From the NCBI GenBank assembly GCA_001642945.1, contig LGRT01000004.1:124001-188000 (forward strand): 64,000 nt of DNA, read 5' to 3'. Positions 8,780-17,836 of the stretch are shown here, one piece after another. The stretch is from Rhodobacteraceae bacterium SB2. GTDB taxonomy: Bacteria; Pseudomonadota; Alphaproteobacteria; Rhodobacterales; Rhodobacteraceae. The translations under genes and the position numbers were made by a program. Position 1 is the stretch's first letter. Every line of letters begins with the position of its first letter. Below the pieces are notes generated by a model. It made no database searches. It saw only the letters and a program-made list of their open reading frames with translations, and had not been told where the DNA came from.

Positions 8780-10432
8780 TTACATATTGGGATAGTTGGG
8801 CCCATCACCCCCCTGCGGCGTGACCCAAGTTATATTCTGGCTTGGATCTTTTATATCGCAGGTTTTGCAATGCACACAGTTTTGAAAATTAATCACAAAC
8901 CGGGGATCTTTCGCCTCTTCCTGCACCACCTCATAGACGCCTGCGGGGCAATACCTTTGCGCAGGTTCCGCAAATTTCGGCAAATTCACCGAAATCGGTA
9001 GATCCGGATTCGAAAGTTGCAAATGCGCCGGTTGGCTTTCCTCATGGTTGGTCATCGAAAACGCCACATTGGTCAGCCGATCAAAACTGAGCTTGCCATC
9101 CGGCTTTGGATAGGTGATTTCGGCATGCTGCGCTGCGGGCTCGGTGGCTTGTGCATCCGTTTTGCCATGCGACAGGGTGCCAAATAAAGAAAACCCAAAA
9201 ACGGTTTGCCACCACATGTCAAAACCGCCAAGAGACAGGCCGCCCAAAGGACCAAAACGAGCATTAAGGGGCGCAACATTGCGCACTTTCTTCAGATCTT
9301 TGCCAACCACGCCCGTCCGCAAGCTATGATCATAAGCGTCAAGTTGATCCCCTGAGCGCCCTGCTTTCATAGCCGCCGCGGCCGCTTCGGCGGCCTCAAT
9401 CCCGGAATGCATCGCGTTATGGTTGCCCTTGATACGCGGTAAATTCACCAGCCCTGCAGAACATCCCAACAACGCCCCACCTGGAAACGCGACTTTGGGA
9501 AGAGATTGCGCACCGCCTTTTGTAACTGCCCGAGCTCCATAAGCAATGCGTTTGCCGCCTTTTAACAATTTTGCAATTTTGGGATGATGCTTAAAGCGCT
9601 GGAATTCCATATAAGGTGAAAGATAGGGGTTTTTGTAATTCAGATCGACAATATAGCCCACATAAACTTGATTGTTATCGAGATGATAAAGGAAGGACCC
9701 GCCTGAGTTTTTAAATCCCAAGGGCCAACCCAAACTATGCGTGACTTCGCCTTCATTATGGCGCTCGGGATCCACTTCCCAAATTTCTTTCATGCCCAGG
9801 CCAAATTTGGGCACATCGCAGCCCGCTGCCAAATCGTATTTTTCAATCACCTGCTTTGAAAGCGATCCACGCACCCCTTCAGATAAGAAAACATACTTGC
9901 CCAACAGCTCCATACCAGGCTCATAAGCCTCAGAGATCGAGCCATCGCCCGATTTACCAAATTCACCGGCAACCACGCCGCGCAACTCACCCTGTGCGCC
10001 ATAGACCAACTCTGAACAGGCCATGCCTGGAAATATCTCTACGCCAAGCGCCTCTGCTTGCTCAGCCATCCAACGACAGACATTCCCCATAGAAACAATA
10101 TAATTCCCATGATTGTTCATCAGTGGCGGCATAAGCGCATTGGGCAGACGAATTTGACCCGCTTCGCCCAAAACGTAAAAATTATCTTCTTTTACCGGCA
10201 CTGTCAGAGGCGCATTTCTGGCCTTCCAATCTGGAAATAAACGGGCCAACCCGCTAGGATCTAAAACGGCCCCTGATAAAATATGTGCGCCAACCTCAGA
10301 GCCTTTTTCAAGCACAACAACGTCAAGCTCACTGTCCAGCTGTTTCAAGCGGATTGCGGCCGATAAACCTGCCGGCCCGGCACCGACAATCACAACATCA
10401 TAATCCATTGTTTCGCGTTCGATTTCGCTCAT
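8780..10432 (-). CDS. etfD: Electron transfer flavoprotein-ubiquinone oxidoreductase
   Basis: The 550-residue protein is ETF-QO, which passes electrons from acyl-CoA dehydrogenases, via ETF, to ubiquinone at the inner membrane. The N-terminus has the FAD-binding DVVIVGAGPAGLSAA. The C-terminal ferredoxin-like domain carries four cysteines (about 495, 519, 522 and 525, in CPAGVYE and NCVHCKTC) that bind a 4Fe-4S cluster, and ends with the usual GGDGPNYPNM. Length is normal. The DmdC-like dehydrogenase later in the window would depend on this enzyme. Confidence 0.95.
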   Translation of the reverse strand: MSEIERETMDYDVVIVGAGPAGLSAAIRLKQLDSELDVVVLEKGSEVGAHILSGAVLDPSGLARLFPDWKARNAPLTVPVKEDNFYVLGEAGQIRLPNALMPPLMNNHGNYIVSMGNVCRWMAEQAEALGVEIFPGMACSELVYGAQGELRGVVAGEFGKSGDGSISEAYEPGMELLGKYVFLSEGVRGSLSKQVIEKYDLAAGCDVPKFGLGMKEIWEVDPERHNEGEVTHSLGWPLGFKNSGGSFLYHLDNNQVYVGYIVDLNYKNPYLSPYMEFQRFKHHPKIAKLLKGGKRIAYGARAVTKGGAQSLPKVAFPGGALLGCSAGLVNLPRIKGNHNAMHSGIEAAEAAAAAMKAGRSGDQLDAYDHSLRTGVVGKDLKKVRNVAPLNARFGPLGGLSLGGFDMWWQTVFGFSLFGTLSHGKTDAQATEPAAQHAEITYPKPDGKLSFDRLTNVAFSMTNHEESQPAHLQLSNPDLPISVNLPKFAEPAQRYCPAGVYEVVQEEAKDPRFVINFQNCVHCKTCDIKDPSQNITWVTPQGGDGPNYPNM

Positions 10433-10701
10433 CTGCTTCTCCAGCTACAGGCCTTGAAATATTGTTACCCAAACGATTAACCCGCGCAAAAGCCCGCCGT
10501 CAATGCGCTTTGAGTGATTATTCATTATGCACCGGTTCTTTCTGTTAAAACATTGGAAAGAACTGCCTAATAAGAAAGATTTCTCAGGCGATAATACGCC
10601 GTATCGTATAGTTTTGCTTGCATTTCCTGAGCGGCTTTGGTCACATGCCAGCGAATAAATGCCAATGCGATCCGTCACCTAAAAAAGCGATGAAGAAGAT
10701 T

Positions 10702-11172
10702 ATGGAAAAGATACCTATGACCCGGGCGGGCTATGATGCGCTTGAGGCGGAATTGAAGCAGCTAAAATCGGTTGAGCGACATGCCATCGTGAAAGCCATC
10801 GCAGAGGCGCGCGAACACGGAGATCTGTCCGAAAACGCCGAGTACCATTCTGCGCGGGAAAAACAAAGCTTTATCGAAGGCCGGATCAAAGAGCTTGAGG
10901 GTATTTTATCTTTGACCGAGGTTTTGGACCCAAGCAAAATGTCTGGCACGATTAAGTTTGGGGCCACCGTCACTTTGATCGATGAAGACACAGATGAAGA
11001 ACATACTTGGCAAATTGTAGGCGAACATGAAGCCAGCATCGAGAATGGTCTGCTGAATATCAAATCTCCCATCGCACGGGCCTTAATCGGCAAAGAAGAA
11101 GGCGACAGCGTCGATGTAAAAACACCCGGCGGTGGAAAATCTTACGAAGTGATCGACGTTAAATTCATTTAA
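10702..11172 (+). CDS. greA: Transcription elongation factor GreA
   Basis: The 156-residue protein is GreA, which stimulates transcript cleavage by stalled RNA polymerase. It has the N-terminal coiled-coil domain with the acidic tip motif [16 protein letters not shown] (about residues 35-50) and the C-terminal FKBP-like domain ending [13 protein letters not shown]. The start [14 protein letters not shown] matches relatives. The ATG at 10690 would add only MKKI. GAAGAAGA precedes the chosen ATG at 10702. Confidence 0.93.
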   Translation: MEKIPMTRAGYDALEAELKQLKSVERHAIVKAIAEAREHGDLSENAEYHSAREKQSFIEGRIKELEGILSLTEVLDPSKMSGTIKFGATVTLIDEDTDEEHTWQIVGEHEASIENGLLNIKSPIARALIGKEEGDSVDVKTPGGGKSYEVIDVKFI

Positions 11173-11214
11173 GCGACACGACGACAGTTACCTTTTTTCA
11201 AGAGATCATAACGC

Positions 11215-12231
11215 ATGCCACGTGATCCAAAAGATCTGAACGGGCTTCAATCGAAGCTGAGCAAAGGGCGGCGATTGCTCATTATACTGGGCCTCGCTCT
11301 GCCCGTTTTCTGTGCCTTTGCGCTTTGGTGGGGAAATAAGAATGAAGCTGATATCAGTTTCGGACTCGCGCTCAGCCTCGCTGCGCTTATCGGGTTAAAC
11401 GTTGTGGGCTTTGTTTACGTCTTGGATCTTTTAGGAGATCTGCAGAAACATATTGCGCGCCCGATTGCGGATAAGGCTGTGATACCAACGCGGGAGGGCG
11501 AAGAACACACCGCTGTTATGCGTCAGCAGATTTCTGCGCTCTCAGAGCAGGTTCAGCAATCCAACTTGGCGCATGAGCTCTTACACACGCGCATTCAAGC
11601 TTTGCTGGAGACGGTTGAGCAGCTCAGCCGCCACGCGGCTGCGACAGCCGATAGCGCGCAAGACCCGCGCCCAGTGCCGGTGACTGCATCGCAGCCCCCC
11701 AAATCCGATCAAGATCAAGCGATGCTGCCTCTCAACAAAGCCGAGCAAAATGATCCATCTCCTTTGCCCCAGGCTGATTACATTCGCGCGTTGAATTTTC
11801 CACAAAATGAAACCGATAAGCTTGGCTTCACCGCGTTAAGAAAAGCCATGCGAGATCACACAACGCGCCAGCTTATTCGTGCCGCCGAGGATGTTTTAAC
11901 CTTGCTCAGTCAAGATGGCATTTACATGGATGATTTAACGCCCAAGCCCAGTTCCACAAAAGATTGGCGGCTGTTTTCCCAAGGTGCCCGCGGCCCAGCG
12001 CTTTCGGGCTTGGCAACCATTCAAGAGGAATCGGTGTTAGAGCTGACGCAAAAGCGCATGCGCGAAGATCTGATTTTTCGCGATGCCGCCCATCATTTTT
12101 TGCGTATCTTTGACAAATCATTTATGGAGTTTGAGCGGCAAGCCCGCGAAGACGAGCTGGCTGCATTCGCGCAAACGCGCACAGCGCGAGCGTTTATGGT
12201 GTTGGGCAGCGTCACAGGAACCTTTGAATAA
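11215..12231 (+). CDS. Hypothetical membrane protein with coiled coil
   Basis: The 338-residue product is not recognised at family level. Two hydrophobic helices lie near the N-terminus (about residues 20-40 and 48-70). A probable coiled coil follows at about 95-145 (REGEEHTAVMRQQISALSEQV), then a Pro/Gln-rich linker, and an Arg/Glu-rich soluble C-terminal half of about 150 residues. The architecture suggests an inner-membrane protein with a cytoplasmic domain. It follows greA by 42 bases on the same strand and may be co-transcribed. No function is proposed. Confidence 0.65.
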   Translation: MPRDPKDLNGLQSKLSKGRRLLIILGLALPVFCAFALWWGNKNEADISFGLALSLAALIGLNVVGFVYVLDLLGDLQKHIARPIADKAVIPTREGEEHTAVMRQQISALSEQVQQSNLAHELLHTRIQALLETVEQLSRHAAATADSAQDPRPVPVTASQPPKSDQDQAMLPLNKAEQNDPSPLPQADYIRALNFPQNETDKLGFTALRKAMRDHTTRQLIRAAEDVLTLLSQDGIYMDDLTPKPSSTKDWRLFSQGARGPALSGLATIQEESVLELTQKRMREDLIFRDAAHHFLRIFDKSFMEFERQAREDELAAFAQTRTARAFMVLGSVTGTFE

Positions 12232-12275
12232 CCCTGCCGCTCGCTCTGCCTTTTTGAAACATATCGGAAACCGCG

Positions 12276-13535
12276 TTAGGCGCCAAAGCTCGAAAACGGA
12301 ATATATTGCACGGGGTCGCCCGCGTTAATCTCTTGTGCGCCCGCGCCAAGTTCGACCAAACCCTGCGCCCAACTCAAACCGCTTACGCGCCCCGAGCCTT
12401 CGGATGGGAATATAACAACCCGCCCCGCTTCGATTCGGGCCCGAAGATATTCAACTCGGCCCGGTTTTTTGGTTTTGCGAAACCCGGCCGGCACTAGGAA
12501 AGACTGCGGTGACACCCAGCCCCCCCCGGCAAGCACCCGCAGCGCGGGTGAAGCAAAAATCAAGGCACAGACCAAAGCCGCAACCGGATTGCCCGGCAGA
12601 CCGAAAACTGGCATCGCGTTCCAAACCCCCATTGCTATGGGCCGGCCTGGCTTTACCGCAACGCGCCAAATAGCCAGACTATCTGCCTCATTTAACAGCG
12701 CCGACATATGATCTTCATCCCCATCTGACGCGCCGCCCGTGCTGAGCATGACATCGCAGCTTTGGGCTGCCGCGTTCAAAACAGCGCGCAAGTGATCGCG
12801 ATCGTCTGAGGCGCGCCCTAGATCGATCGCTTGATAGCCAAGCCGGTCGATCAACGCCAATAACATCGGCCGATTGGCGTCAAATATTTGACCATGCGCA
12901 AGCGGCTGCCCGATCTCTTGCAGCTCATCCCCGGTGGACAGAATGCCGATTTTCAAGCGCTGAAACACGTGCACCTGCCCCACCCCGACCGATGCCAAAA
13001 GGGCCAGATCACCTACTTCGAGACGGTGCCCAGCGCTGAAAAGCTTCGTGCCTTGCGTCACGTCTTCTCCTGCATTGCGCGTATTGGCGCCGCGTTTCAA
13101 AGGGCCGTTAAAGGCAAGTTTTTCGCCATCACTGCTCACATCTTCTTGCAGAATAACAGTGTCGACGCCAGCGGGCAGTGGCGCCCCAGTCAACACCCGC
13201 AGGGCCTCGCCATAGGGCAGCTTGCCGTCAAACGGGTGCCCTGCAGCGGCGCGGCCTTGGGCCAAAGGCATGTGCAACGCGCCAGCCTCTTGGCTCAGTC
13301 GACCATCAAAGCCAAACCCATCCACCGCCGCATTCGCCTGTGGTGGATGGGCATTTGGAGCGCTGACCTCCTGCGCCAGAAAAGCCCCAAGCGCTTGATC
13401 GACGGGTAGGGTATGAACCTTAACACAGCATTGCATCCGGTCTTTCAACCGCTCCAAGGCAAGCGGGACAGGCATCCAATCAATACCCTCTGGCAAGGCA
13501 AAACAATCGTTGCGCAAGGGCGGAGGGCTTAGCAT
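12276..13535 (-). CDS. moeA: Molybdopterin molybdenumtransferase MoeA
   Basis: The 419-residue protein inserts molybdate into adenylated molybdopterin. Recognisable MoeA wording includes VDGFGFDG, VLTGAPLPAGVDTVI, GILSTGDEL, LSTGGASDGDEDH and VFGLPGNPVAALV, and the C-terminal domain IV is present. It is the last gene of a run fdhD-mobA-mobB-unknown-moeA. It overlaps the upstream gene by 7 bases. The ATGs and stops of the whole run interlock, which fits one transcript and coupled translation. Confidence 0.92.
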   Translation of the reverse strand: MLSPPPLRNDCFALPEGIDWMPVPLALERLKDRMQCCVKVHTLPVDQALGAFLAQEVSAPNAHPPQANAAVDGFGFDGRLSQEAGALHMPLAQGRAAAGHPFDGKLPYGEALRVLTGAPLPAGVDTVILQEDVSSDGEKLAFNGPLKRGANTRNAGEDVTQGTKLFSAGHRLEVGDLALLASVGVGQVHVFQRLKIGILSTGDELQEIGQPLAHGQIFDANRPMLLALIDRLGYQAIDLGRASDDRDHLRAVLNAAAQSCDVMLSTGGASDGDEDHMSALLNEADSLAIWRVAVKPGRPIAMGVWNAMPVFGLPGNPVAALVCALIFASPALRVLAGGGWVSPQSFLVPAGFRKTKKPGRVEYLRARIEAGRVVIFPSEGSGRVSGLSWAQGLVELGAGAQEINAGDPVQYIPFSSFGA

Positions 13536-14437
13536 CCTATCGCCCCCTGCGCCGAAAGGCCAAAAATCCAGCCCTCTTCTTTGAGAACCGACTTTGGCAC
13601 ATCCGCGACCATTTCGGACAGGGCGGAGGCCGCATTTTGGGGCCTATCGGTTACGCTGCTCATAAAGTTACAAGCTGCCCAAACTTGTCGGGCATCCAGC
13701 ACATGATAGGGTTCATCGGGAAATGCGACGGTGAAACTTTCAGCCGAGGGGATAGAGAGCAGCGAGGGATAAATTTCCGTCAATGTAACGGAGGCTGCGG
13801 CTTGCTTTGCCTGCGCTTCAAAAGGCCAAACGCTCCCGCGTTTGCCAAGCCAATGCCGCAAGCCTGCCAAATGGCTTACCCCCAGCAACGTTTGTGATCC
13901 GACCGCACCGGTGGTGAACAATTTCCACGCGCTTTGCGCGCTGCCCGAGGCTTGCTCTGTAAGGCGCAAATCAGGCAAGCCATGCCCAACCCGCAGGCTG
14001 CCGCGATGCGGAAGACCGGCGTAAGTTTGCCCCGCAGGCGCGCCCCAAAACGGCCCTATACCTGGGAACTTATTGTTGATTTCCGCAGCCACCTGAAATC
14101 GATTATTTGAATTATCAGGGCGATCCTCAATCCGTTCAGCCAACCAGTTCCAAACCGCCAATGCACTGTCAGAGCCGGTCAGGGCTTTTGCAAACCCACG
14201 CGGATATCCAAAGCCAAAATCAAACCCTATCAAAACGCGCGCAGCCCGGCTTAACGCCCGCTCCAACAGATCATAAAGATAAGCCAGAGCCGAGGCGCGC
14301 CCACGAAAATACAGGGGATGCTCGGGCGGCTCTGCGCGATGTTTGCAACATATAAAGATTGCATCTGCAACAGGGCGCCGCGGCGATAAGGAAGAGCGCG
14401 CCGACCAATCCACAGCAATCACCGTATCAAAGCTCAC
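13529..14437 (-). CDS. Conserved protein of unknown function in Moco operon
   Basis: The 302-residue protein starts at GTG 14437 behind GGAGGTG. The N-terminus VIAVDWSARSS and the later LIGFDFGFGYP recall the beta-strand-plus-Asp pattern of RNase H-like folds such as DUF429, but I cannot assign a family firmly. Its start overlaps the stop of mobB (GTGA) and its end overlaps moeA, so it is locked inside the molybdenum-cofactor operon. A role in cofactor maturation or delivery is likely from context only. No signal peptide or membrane segment is seen. Confidence 0.6.
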   Translation of the reverse strand: MSFDTVIAVDWSARSSLSPRRPVADAIFICCKHRAEPPEHPLYFRGRASALAYLYDLLERALSRAARVLIGFDFGFGYPRGFAKALTGSDSALAVWNWLAERIEDRPDNSNNRFQVAAEINNKFPGIGPFWGAPAGQTYAGLPHRGSLRVGHGLPDLRLTEQASGSAQSAWKLFTTGAVGSQTLLGVSHLAGLRHWLGKRGSVWPFEAQAKQAAASVTLTEIYPSLLSIPSAESFTVAFPDEPYHVLDARQVWAACNFMSSVTDRPQNAASALSEMVADVPKSVLKEEGWIFGLSAQGAIGC

Positions 14438-14925
14438 AATCCCACCTCCGCCAAAATAAAATCCGCAATCCCCGCAGTGTCGTTCAGATCAAAAACCGGC
14501 CGCTGTAACGATAAAGGCGTATCGCTGGCAACGGCTTTGATCGTTGGGTTTTGCGGCGCCAGCAGCGGCTGGTTTGTTGCTGCGCGCACCGCCTCTATTT
14601 TGGGATGCGCAGCGCCCTTGAACCCTTCAATCAGAACCAGATCAACCGGCGCCAACTTGCTCAATAGCTCGTCTAAGCTGGGTTCATCCGCCCCGCGCAA
14701 CTCATGCATCAAAACATAGCGATTACGGGATGTTAAAAGGACTTGCTGCGCGCCGGCCGCGCGATGGCGATAGCTGTCGCGCCCCGGTTGATCCACGTCA
14801 AAGCTGTGATGGGCATGTTTGATGGTTGAGACGGTCAAACCACGGTAGCAATATTCCTCGACCAAGCGCTCCATCAGCCCTGTTTTGCCCGAATTTTTCC
14901 ACCCGGTGATTCCATAAACCCGCAT
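14434..14925 (-). CDS. mobB: Molybdopterin-guanine dinucleotide biosynthesis adaptor MobB
   Basis: The 163-residue GTP-binding protein assists MobA in forming molybdopterin guanine dinucleotide. The P-loop GWKNSGKTGLMERL lies at about residues 7-20, and IKHAHHSFDVDQPGRDS follows, as in MobB. LVLIEGFK is the conserved strand near residue 97. The ATG overlaps the mobA stop by one base (TAATG). Confidence 0.92.
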   Translation of the reverse strand: MRVYGITGWKNSGKTGLMERLVEEYCYRGLTVSTIKHAHHSFDVDQPGRDSYRHRAAGAQQVLLTSRNRYVLMHELRGADEPSLDELLSKLAPVDLVLIEGFKGAAHPKIEAVRAATNQPLLAPQNPTIKAVASDTPLSLQRPVFDLNDTAGIADFILAEVGL

Positions 14926-15542
14926 TAGCTATACTGCATAAAATCAGCCGCGTTTTGCAAATCTTGCGGCGTATTGATGTTGAAAAACGGATCAAATGGC
15001 ATGGCAGAAAAAAGCGCTATGCGACCTTCATGCTGATCGCTCCAGCGCACAACTTTTCGCAATCCCTCACGTAATTCTTTGCGCAAATCCTCCGCTAAAG
15101 CTACGGGCCATAGCCCAAAAGTGGGATGGCGCTGAGGTTTGTCTTGGCCATGTTGCGAGGCGGCCAAAACCAGCTTATGCTCTTGCCCCTGGCTGGCATG
15201 AAACAAGGCGTCAACCAACCCTTTTGGAAAAAACGGCGTATCGGCAGCCACCGTAACGATATGATCCGCGCCCTGCTGGTGGGCCCAATCCAGCCCGGCC
15301 AAAACCCCGGCCAAAGGCCCCGCATGATCGCCAAAATTATCCGTGATAACCGGCAGCGCCAGATCCTTAAACCGGTCTGGATTCCCATTTGCATTCAAGA
15401 CGATACGGTCTACTTGCGGAGCAAGGCGGTTGATCACATGCTGAAACAGACTTTTCTTTTCAAGCAGCAAACGGCCTTTATCGCCCCCTCCCATGCGCCG
15501 GGCTTGCCCACCGGCCAAAATCACTCCAACCGCTTGGGTCAT
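14925..15542 (-). CDS. mobA: Molybdenum cofactor guanylyltransferase MobA
   Basis: The 205-residue nucleotidyltransferase joins GMP to molybdopterin. It begins MTQAVGVILAGGQARRMGGG, with the signature GG..RMGG.DK loop, and has LAGVLAGLDWA and VAADTPFFP further in. The ATG at 15542 overlaps the fdhD stop by four bases. An upstream in-frame extension into fdhD is not family sequence. Presence of MobA, MobB and FdhD points to a bis-MGD formate dehydrogenase elsewhere in the genome. Confidence 0.93.
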   Translation of the reverse strand: MTQAVGVILAGGQARRMGGGDKGRLLLEKKSLFQHVINRLAPQVDRIVLNANGNPDRFKDLALPVITDNFGDHAGPLAGVLAGLDWAHQQGADHIVTVAADTPFFPKGLVDALFHASQGQEHKLVLAASQHGQDKPQRHPTFGLWPVALAEDLRKELREGLRKVVRWSDQHEGRIALFSAMPFDPFFNINTPQDLQNAADFMQYS

Positions 15543-16423
15543 GATCGCCCGCCTTTGCGCTTGGCCGCTTGAGGCTCTTCTTGAACCTGTTCTGGATCTG
15601 CGTCCCAAATCAACCGCTCGGTGCCAGACAAACATATAAATCGCTTGCCGCGCAAACGCCCGATCAGCGTTAAGCCAACTTGCTGCGCAAGCTCAACCCC
15701 CCAGGCCGTAAAGCCAGATCGCGATGCCAAAACGGGAATGCCCATCGAGGCTGTTTTGATCACCATCTCAGACGTCAAACGCCCTGTTGTGTATAAGATT
15801 TTATCATCCGCTTTCACCGACTCGCTTAGCATCCAGCCGGCGATTTTATCCACCGCATTATGACGCCCCACATCTTCCATATACACCAGCGGTCTATCTT
15901 GATGGCATAAAACAGTGCCATGGATCGCGCCCGCCGATAGATAAAGTGAGGGCGTACGGTTTATTTTCGCGCTTAACGTATAAAGCCACGACGTGTGCAA
16001 AGTTGAGCTAGCCAGCTCAATCCCCTGCAGCGTTTCCATCATATCGCCAAAAACAGTGCCCACCGCGCAGCCGCTGGTACGCGTTTTCTTGCGCAACTTT
16101 TCTTCATAATTCGTGGTCCTTGCAGTGCGTATTACAACAGTTTCCAAATCCTCATCATAGGCGATGTCAGTGACCGTATCATCGGCCAAAAGCATGCCTT
16201 GATTGCGCAGAAAACCCAACGCCAAATAATGCGGATAATCGCCGATGGTCATCGCCGTCACGATTTCCTGAGCATTCAAAAAGATGGTTAAGGGCCGCTC
16301 TTCCACAACCTCAAGCGATTGCTCTGCTCCCAAATGATCAATGCCCCGTACCACGCGGGTGAGCCCGCTACCGCCCTGCTGCGGGGCGATTAAATACTCT
16401 GATTGTGATTTCGTGACGCTCAA
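15539..16423 (-). CDS. fdhD: Formate dehydrogenase accessory sulfurtransferase FdhD
   Basis: FdhD transfers sulfur from IscS to the molybdenum cofactor of formate dehydrogenase. Family features are FLRNQGM, the GCAVGTVFGD region and EDVGRHNAVDKI. The usual CxxC pair appears here as a single Cys in SGCAVG, a variant seen in some FdhD proteins. There is no ATG at the 5' end. I choose the TTG at 16423, which has AGGCAGGG six bases upstream, over the TTG at 16429, which would abut the ribosome-binding site. It is the first gene of the Moco run and divergent from azlC. Confidence 0.88.
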   Translation of the reverse strand: MSVTKSQSEYLIAPQQGGSGLTRVVRGIDHLGAEQSLEVVEERPLTIFLNAQEIVTAMTIGDYPHYLALGFLRNQGMLLADDTVTDIAYDEDLETVVIRTARTTNYEEKLRKKTRTSGCAVGTVFGDMMETLQGIELASSTLHTSWLYTLSAKINRTPSLYLSAGAIHGTVLCHQDRPLVYMEDVGRHNAVDKIAGWMLSESVKADDKILYTTGRLTSEMVIKTASMGIPVLASRSGFTAWGVELAQQVGLTLIGRLRGKRFICLSGTERLIWDADPEQVQEEPQAAKRKGGRS

Positions 16424-16488
16424 TTGCAACCCTGCCTGTTAAGCGGTAAGTCCAATATCTACGTTGACCTTACATCCGGCGCAAGTCC

Positions 16489-17199
16489 ATGGCCCATGCA
16501 AAAAATTATTTCCAATTGGGTCTTAAGCAAGCCCTGCCATTCATTTTCATCGTCGGGCCTTTCGGCTTGGTGTTTGGTACGATCGCCAGCAATGCCGGAC
16601 TCAGCGTAATCGAAGCGTTAAGCTTTAGCGTTTTCGTTATGGCAGGCTCTGCACAATTGACCGCGCTTCAATTGATGCTGGATGGCAGCCCAACGCTTAT
16701 CGTTGTGCTTTCGGCTTTGGCAGTGAATCTGCGGATGATGATGTATTCTGCCTCGCTCACCCCCTATCTTGGCAAAGCACCGTTAAAACAGCGCATTTTA
16801 GCGGCCTTTAGCACGTTAGATCAAAGCTATGCGTTGAGCCTTCAGCAATTTGAGACCGAACCCCAAATGACCTTGCAGGCGCGCGTGCGCTTTTTCTTGG
16901 GTGCGGCTGCACCCGTTATCCCAACCTGGTATATTTCAACCTTTGCCGGAGCATTTTTGGGGAAATCTTTTCCTTCCGAATTACCGCTAGATTTTGCAAT
17001 TCCCTTAACATTCATTGCGCTTTTTGCCCCGTTATTGCGCAGCGCGGCGCATATTTCTGCCGCGCTCTCTGCCACGATCGCCGCTGTGCTTTTTAGCGAC
17101 ATACCCTTCAATTTAGGGCTTATTATGGCAGGTTTTGTTGGAATGAGTATGGGGGCTGCAACCGAACGTCATCTGCTTGCGAGAGCCGATCAGCCATGA
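16489..17199 (+). CDS. azlC: AzlC family branched-chain amino acid exporter, large subunit
   Basis: The 236-residue inner-membrane protein resembles AzlC/YgaZ. Typical segments are PFGLVFGTIASNAGLS near residues 20-36, FVMAGSAQL and LAVNLRMMMYSASL. Several hydrophobic helices are evident. With AzlD it forms a two-subunit exporter for branched-chain amino acids. It overlaps azlD by four bases. Confidence 0.88.
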   Translation: MAHAKNYFQLGLKQALPFIFIVGPFGLVFGTIASNAGLSVIEALSFSVFVMAGSAQLTALQLMLDGSPTLIVVLSALAVNLRMMMYSASLTPYLGKAPLKQRILAAFSTLDQSYALSLQQFETEPQMTLQARVRFFLGAAAPVIPTWYISTFAGAFLGKSFPSELPLDFAIPLTFIALFAPLLRSAAHISAALSATIAAVLFSDIPFNLGLIMAGFVGMSMGAATERHLLARADQP

Positions 17200-17522
17200 T
17201 TTTAAGCAGCGCTCAGATCTGGACGGTCATTATCTTGCTGGGCCTTGGCAGCTTTGCGCTGCGATTTCTATTTCTTGGTTTGATTGGGGATCGCAGATTG
17301 CCCGATTGGTTGATGCGGCATCTGCGTTACACCGCGGTTGCCATCATGCCCGCCTTGGTAGCACCGATGCTTTTCATATCCCCTGCCTCAAGCGAAGGGA
17401 TTGATCCCGTGCGGCTTTTGGCAGCCGGGGCAACTTTTGCAGTGGCATATTATACCAAGAAAGTCTTGGCCTCGATGTTAGCAGGCATTTTTGTACTCTA
17501 TATTCTATCCTTTTTGGGGTAG
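17196..17522 (+). CDS. azlD: AzlD family branched-chain amino acid exporter, small subunit
   Basis: The 108-residue membrane protein has about four hydrophobic helices and the AzlD pattern ALRFLFLGLIGDRRLPDWL followed by RYTAVAIMPALVAPML. It is the small partner of AzlC and is translationally coupled to it (ATGA overlap). Length is normal. Confidence 0.87.
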   Translation: MILSSAQIWTVIILLGLGSFALRFLFLGLIGDRRLPDWLMRHLRYTAVAIMPALVAPMLFISPASSEGIDPVRLLAAGATFAVAYYTKKVLASMLAGIFVLYILSFLG

Positions 17523-17599
17523 AACACCGGCTGTTAACACTGCGCCTGTCGCTTTACGGGTTTGTCTTGTCCAATGTCAGCGTTCAGCGTTTAACTGGT

Positions 17600-17734
17600 T
17601 CAGCCGTTCACCAAAGCCACAAAAACAATGGCCAGAATACAAAAAATTGCTGTTTTGGTTGAGAAGCTTAGAAAACCTTCAAAGGTTTTCTCTTGCTCGC
17701 TGGTATCCATACTGCCGTGTTCATGATCAGACAT
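17600..17734 (-). CDS. aa3-type cytochrome c oxidase subunit IV
   Basis: This 44-residue protein begins MSDHEHGSMDTSEQEKTFEG and continues into a single membrane helix (TKTAIFCILAIVFVALVNG). The pattern is the bacterial aa3 oxidase subunit IV of Paracoccus and Rhodobacter, a one-helix peripheral subunit of the terminal oxidase. GGGAAAGGGAAA precedes the ATG at 17734. It stands alone, as it often does in this order, away from the ctaCDE genes. Confidence 0.88.
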   Translation of the reverse strand: MSDHEHGSMDTSEQEKTFEGFLSFSTKTAIFCILAIVFVALVNG

Positions 17735-17836
17735 TGCGTTTCCCTTTCCCGATTTATGTACCGCTTAAACGATTCACAGGCCAGTGTCATCCCTTCTTCG
17801 CACGCAGCAGAAGCGTAGCAATGTCGCAGCCAAGTT

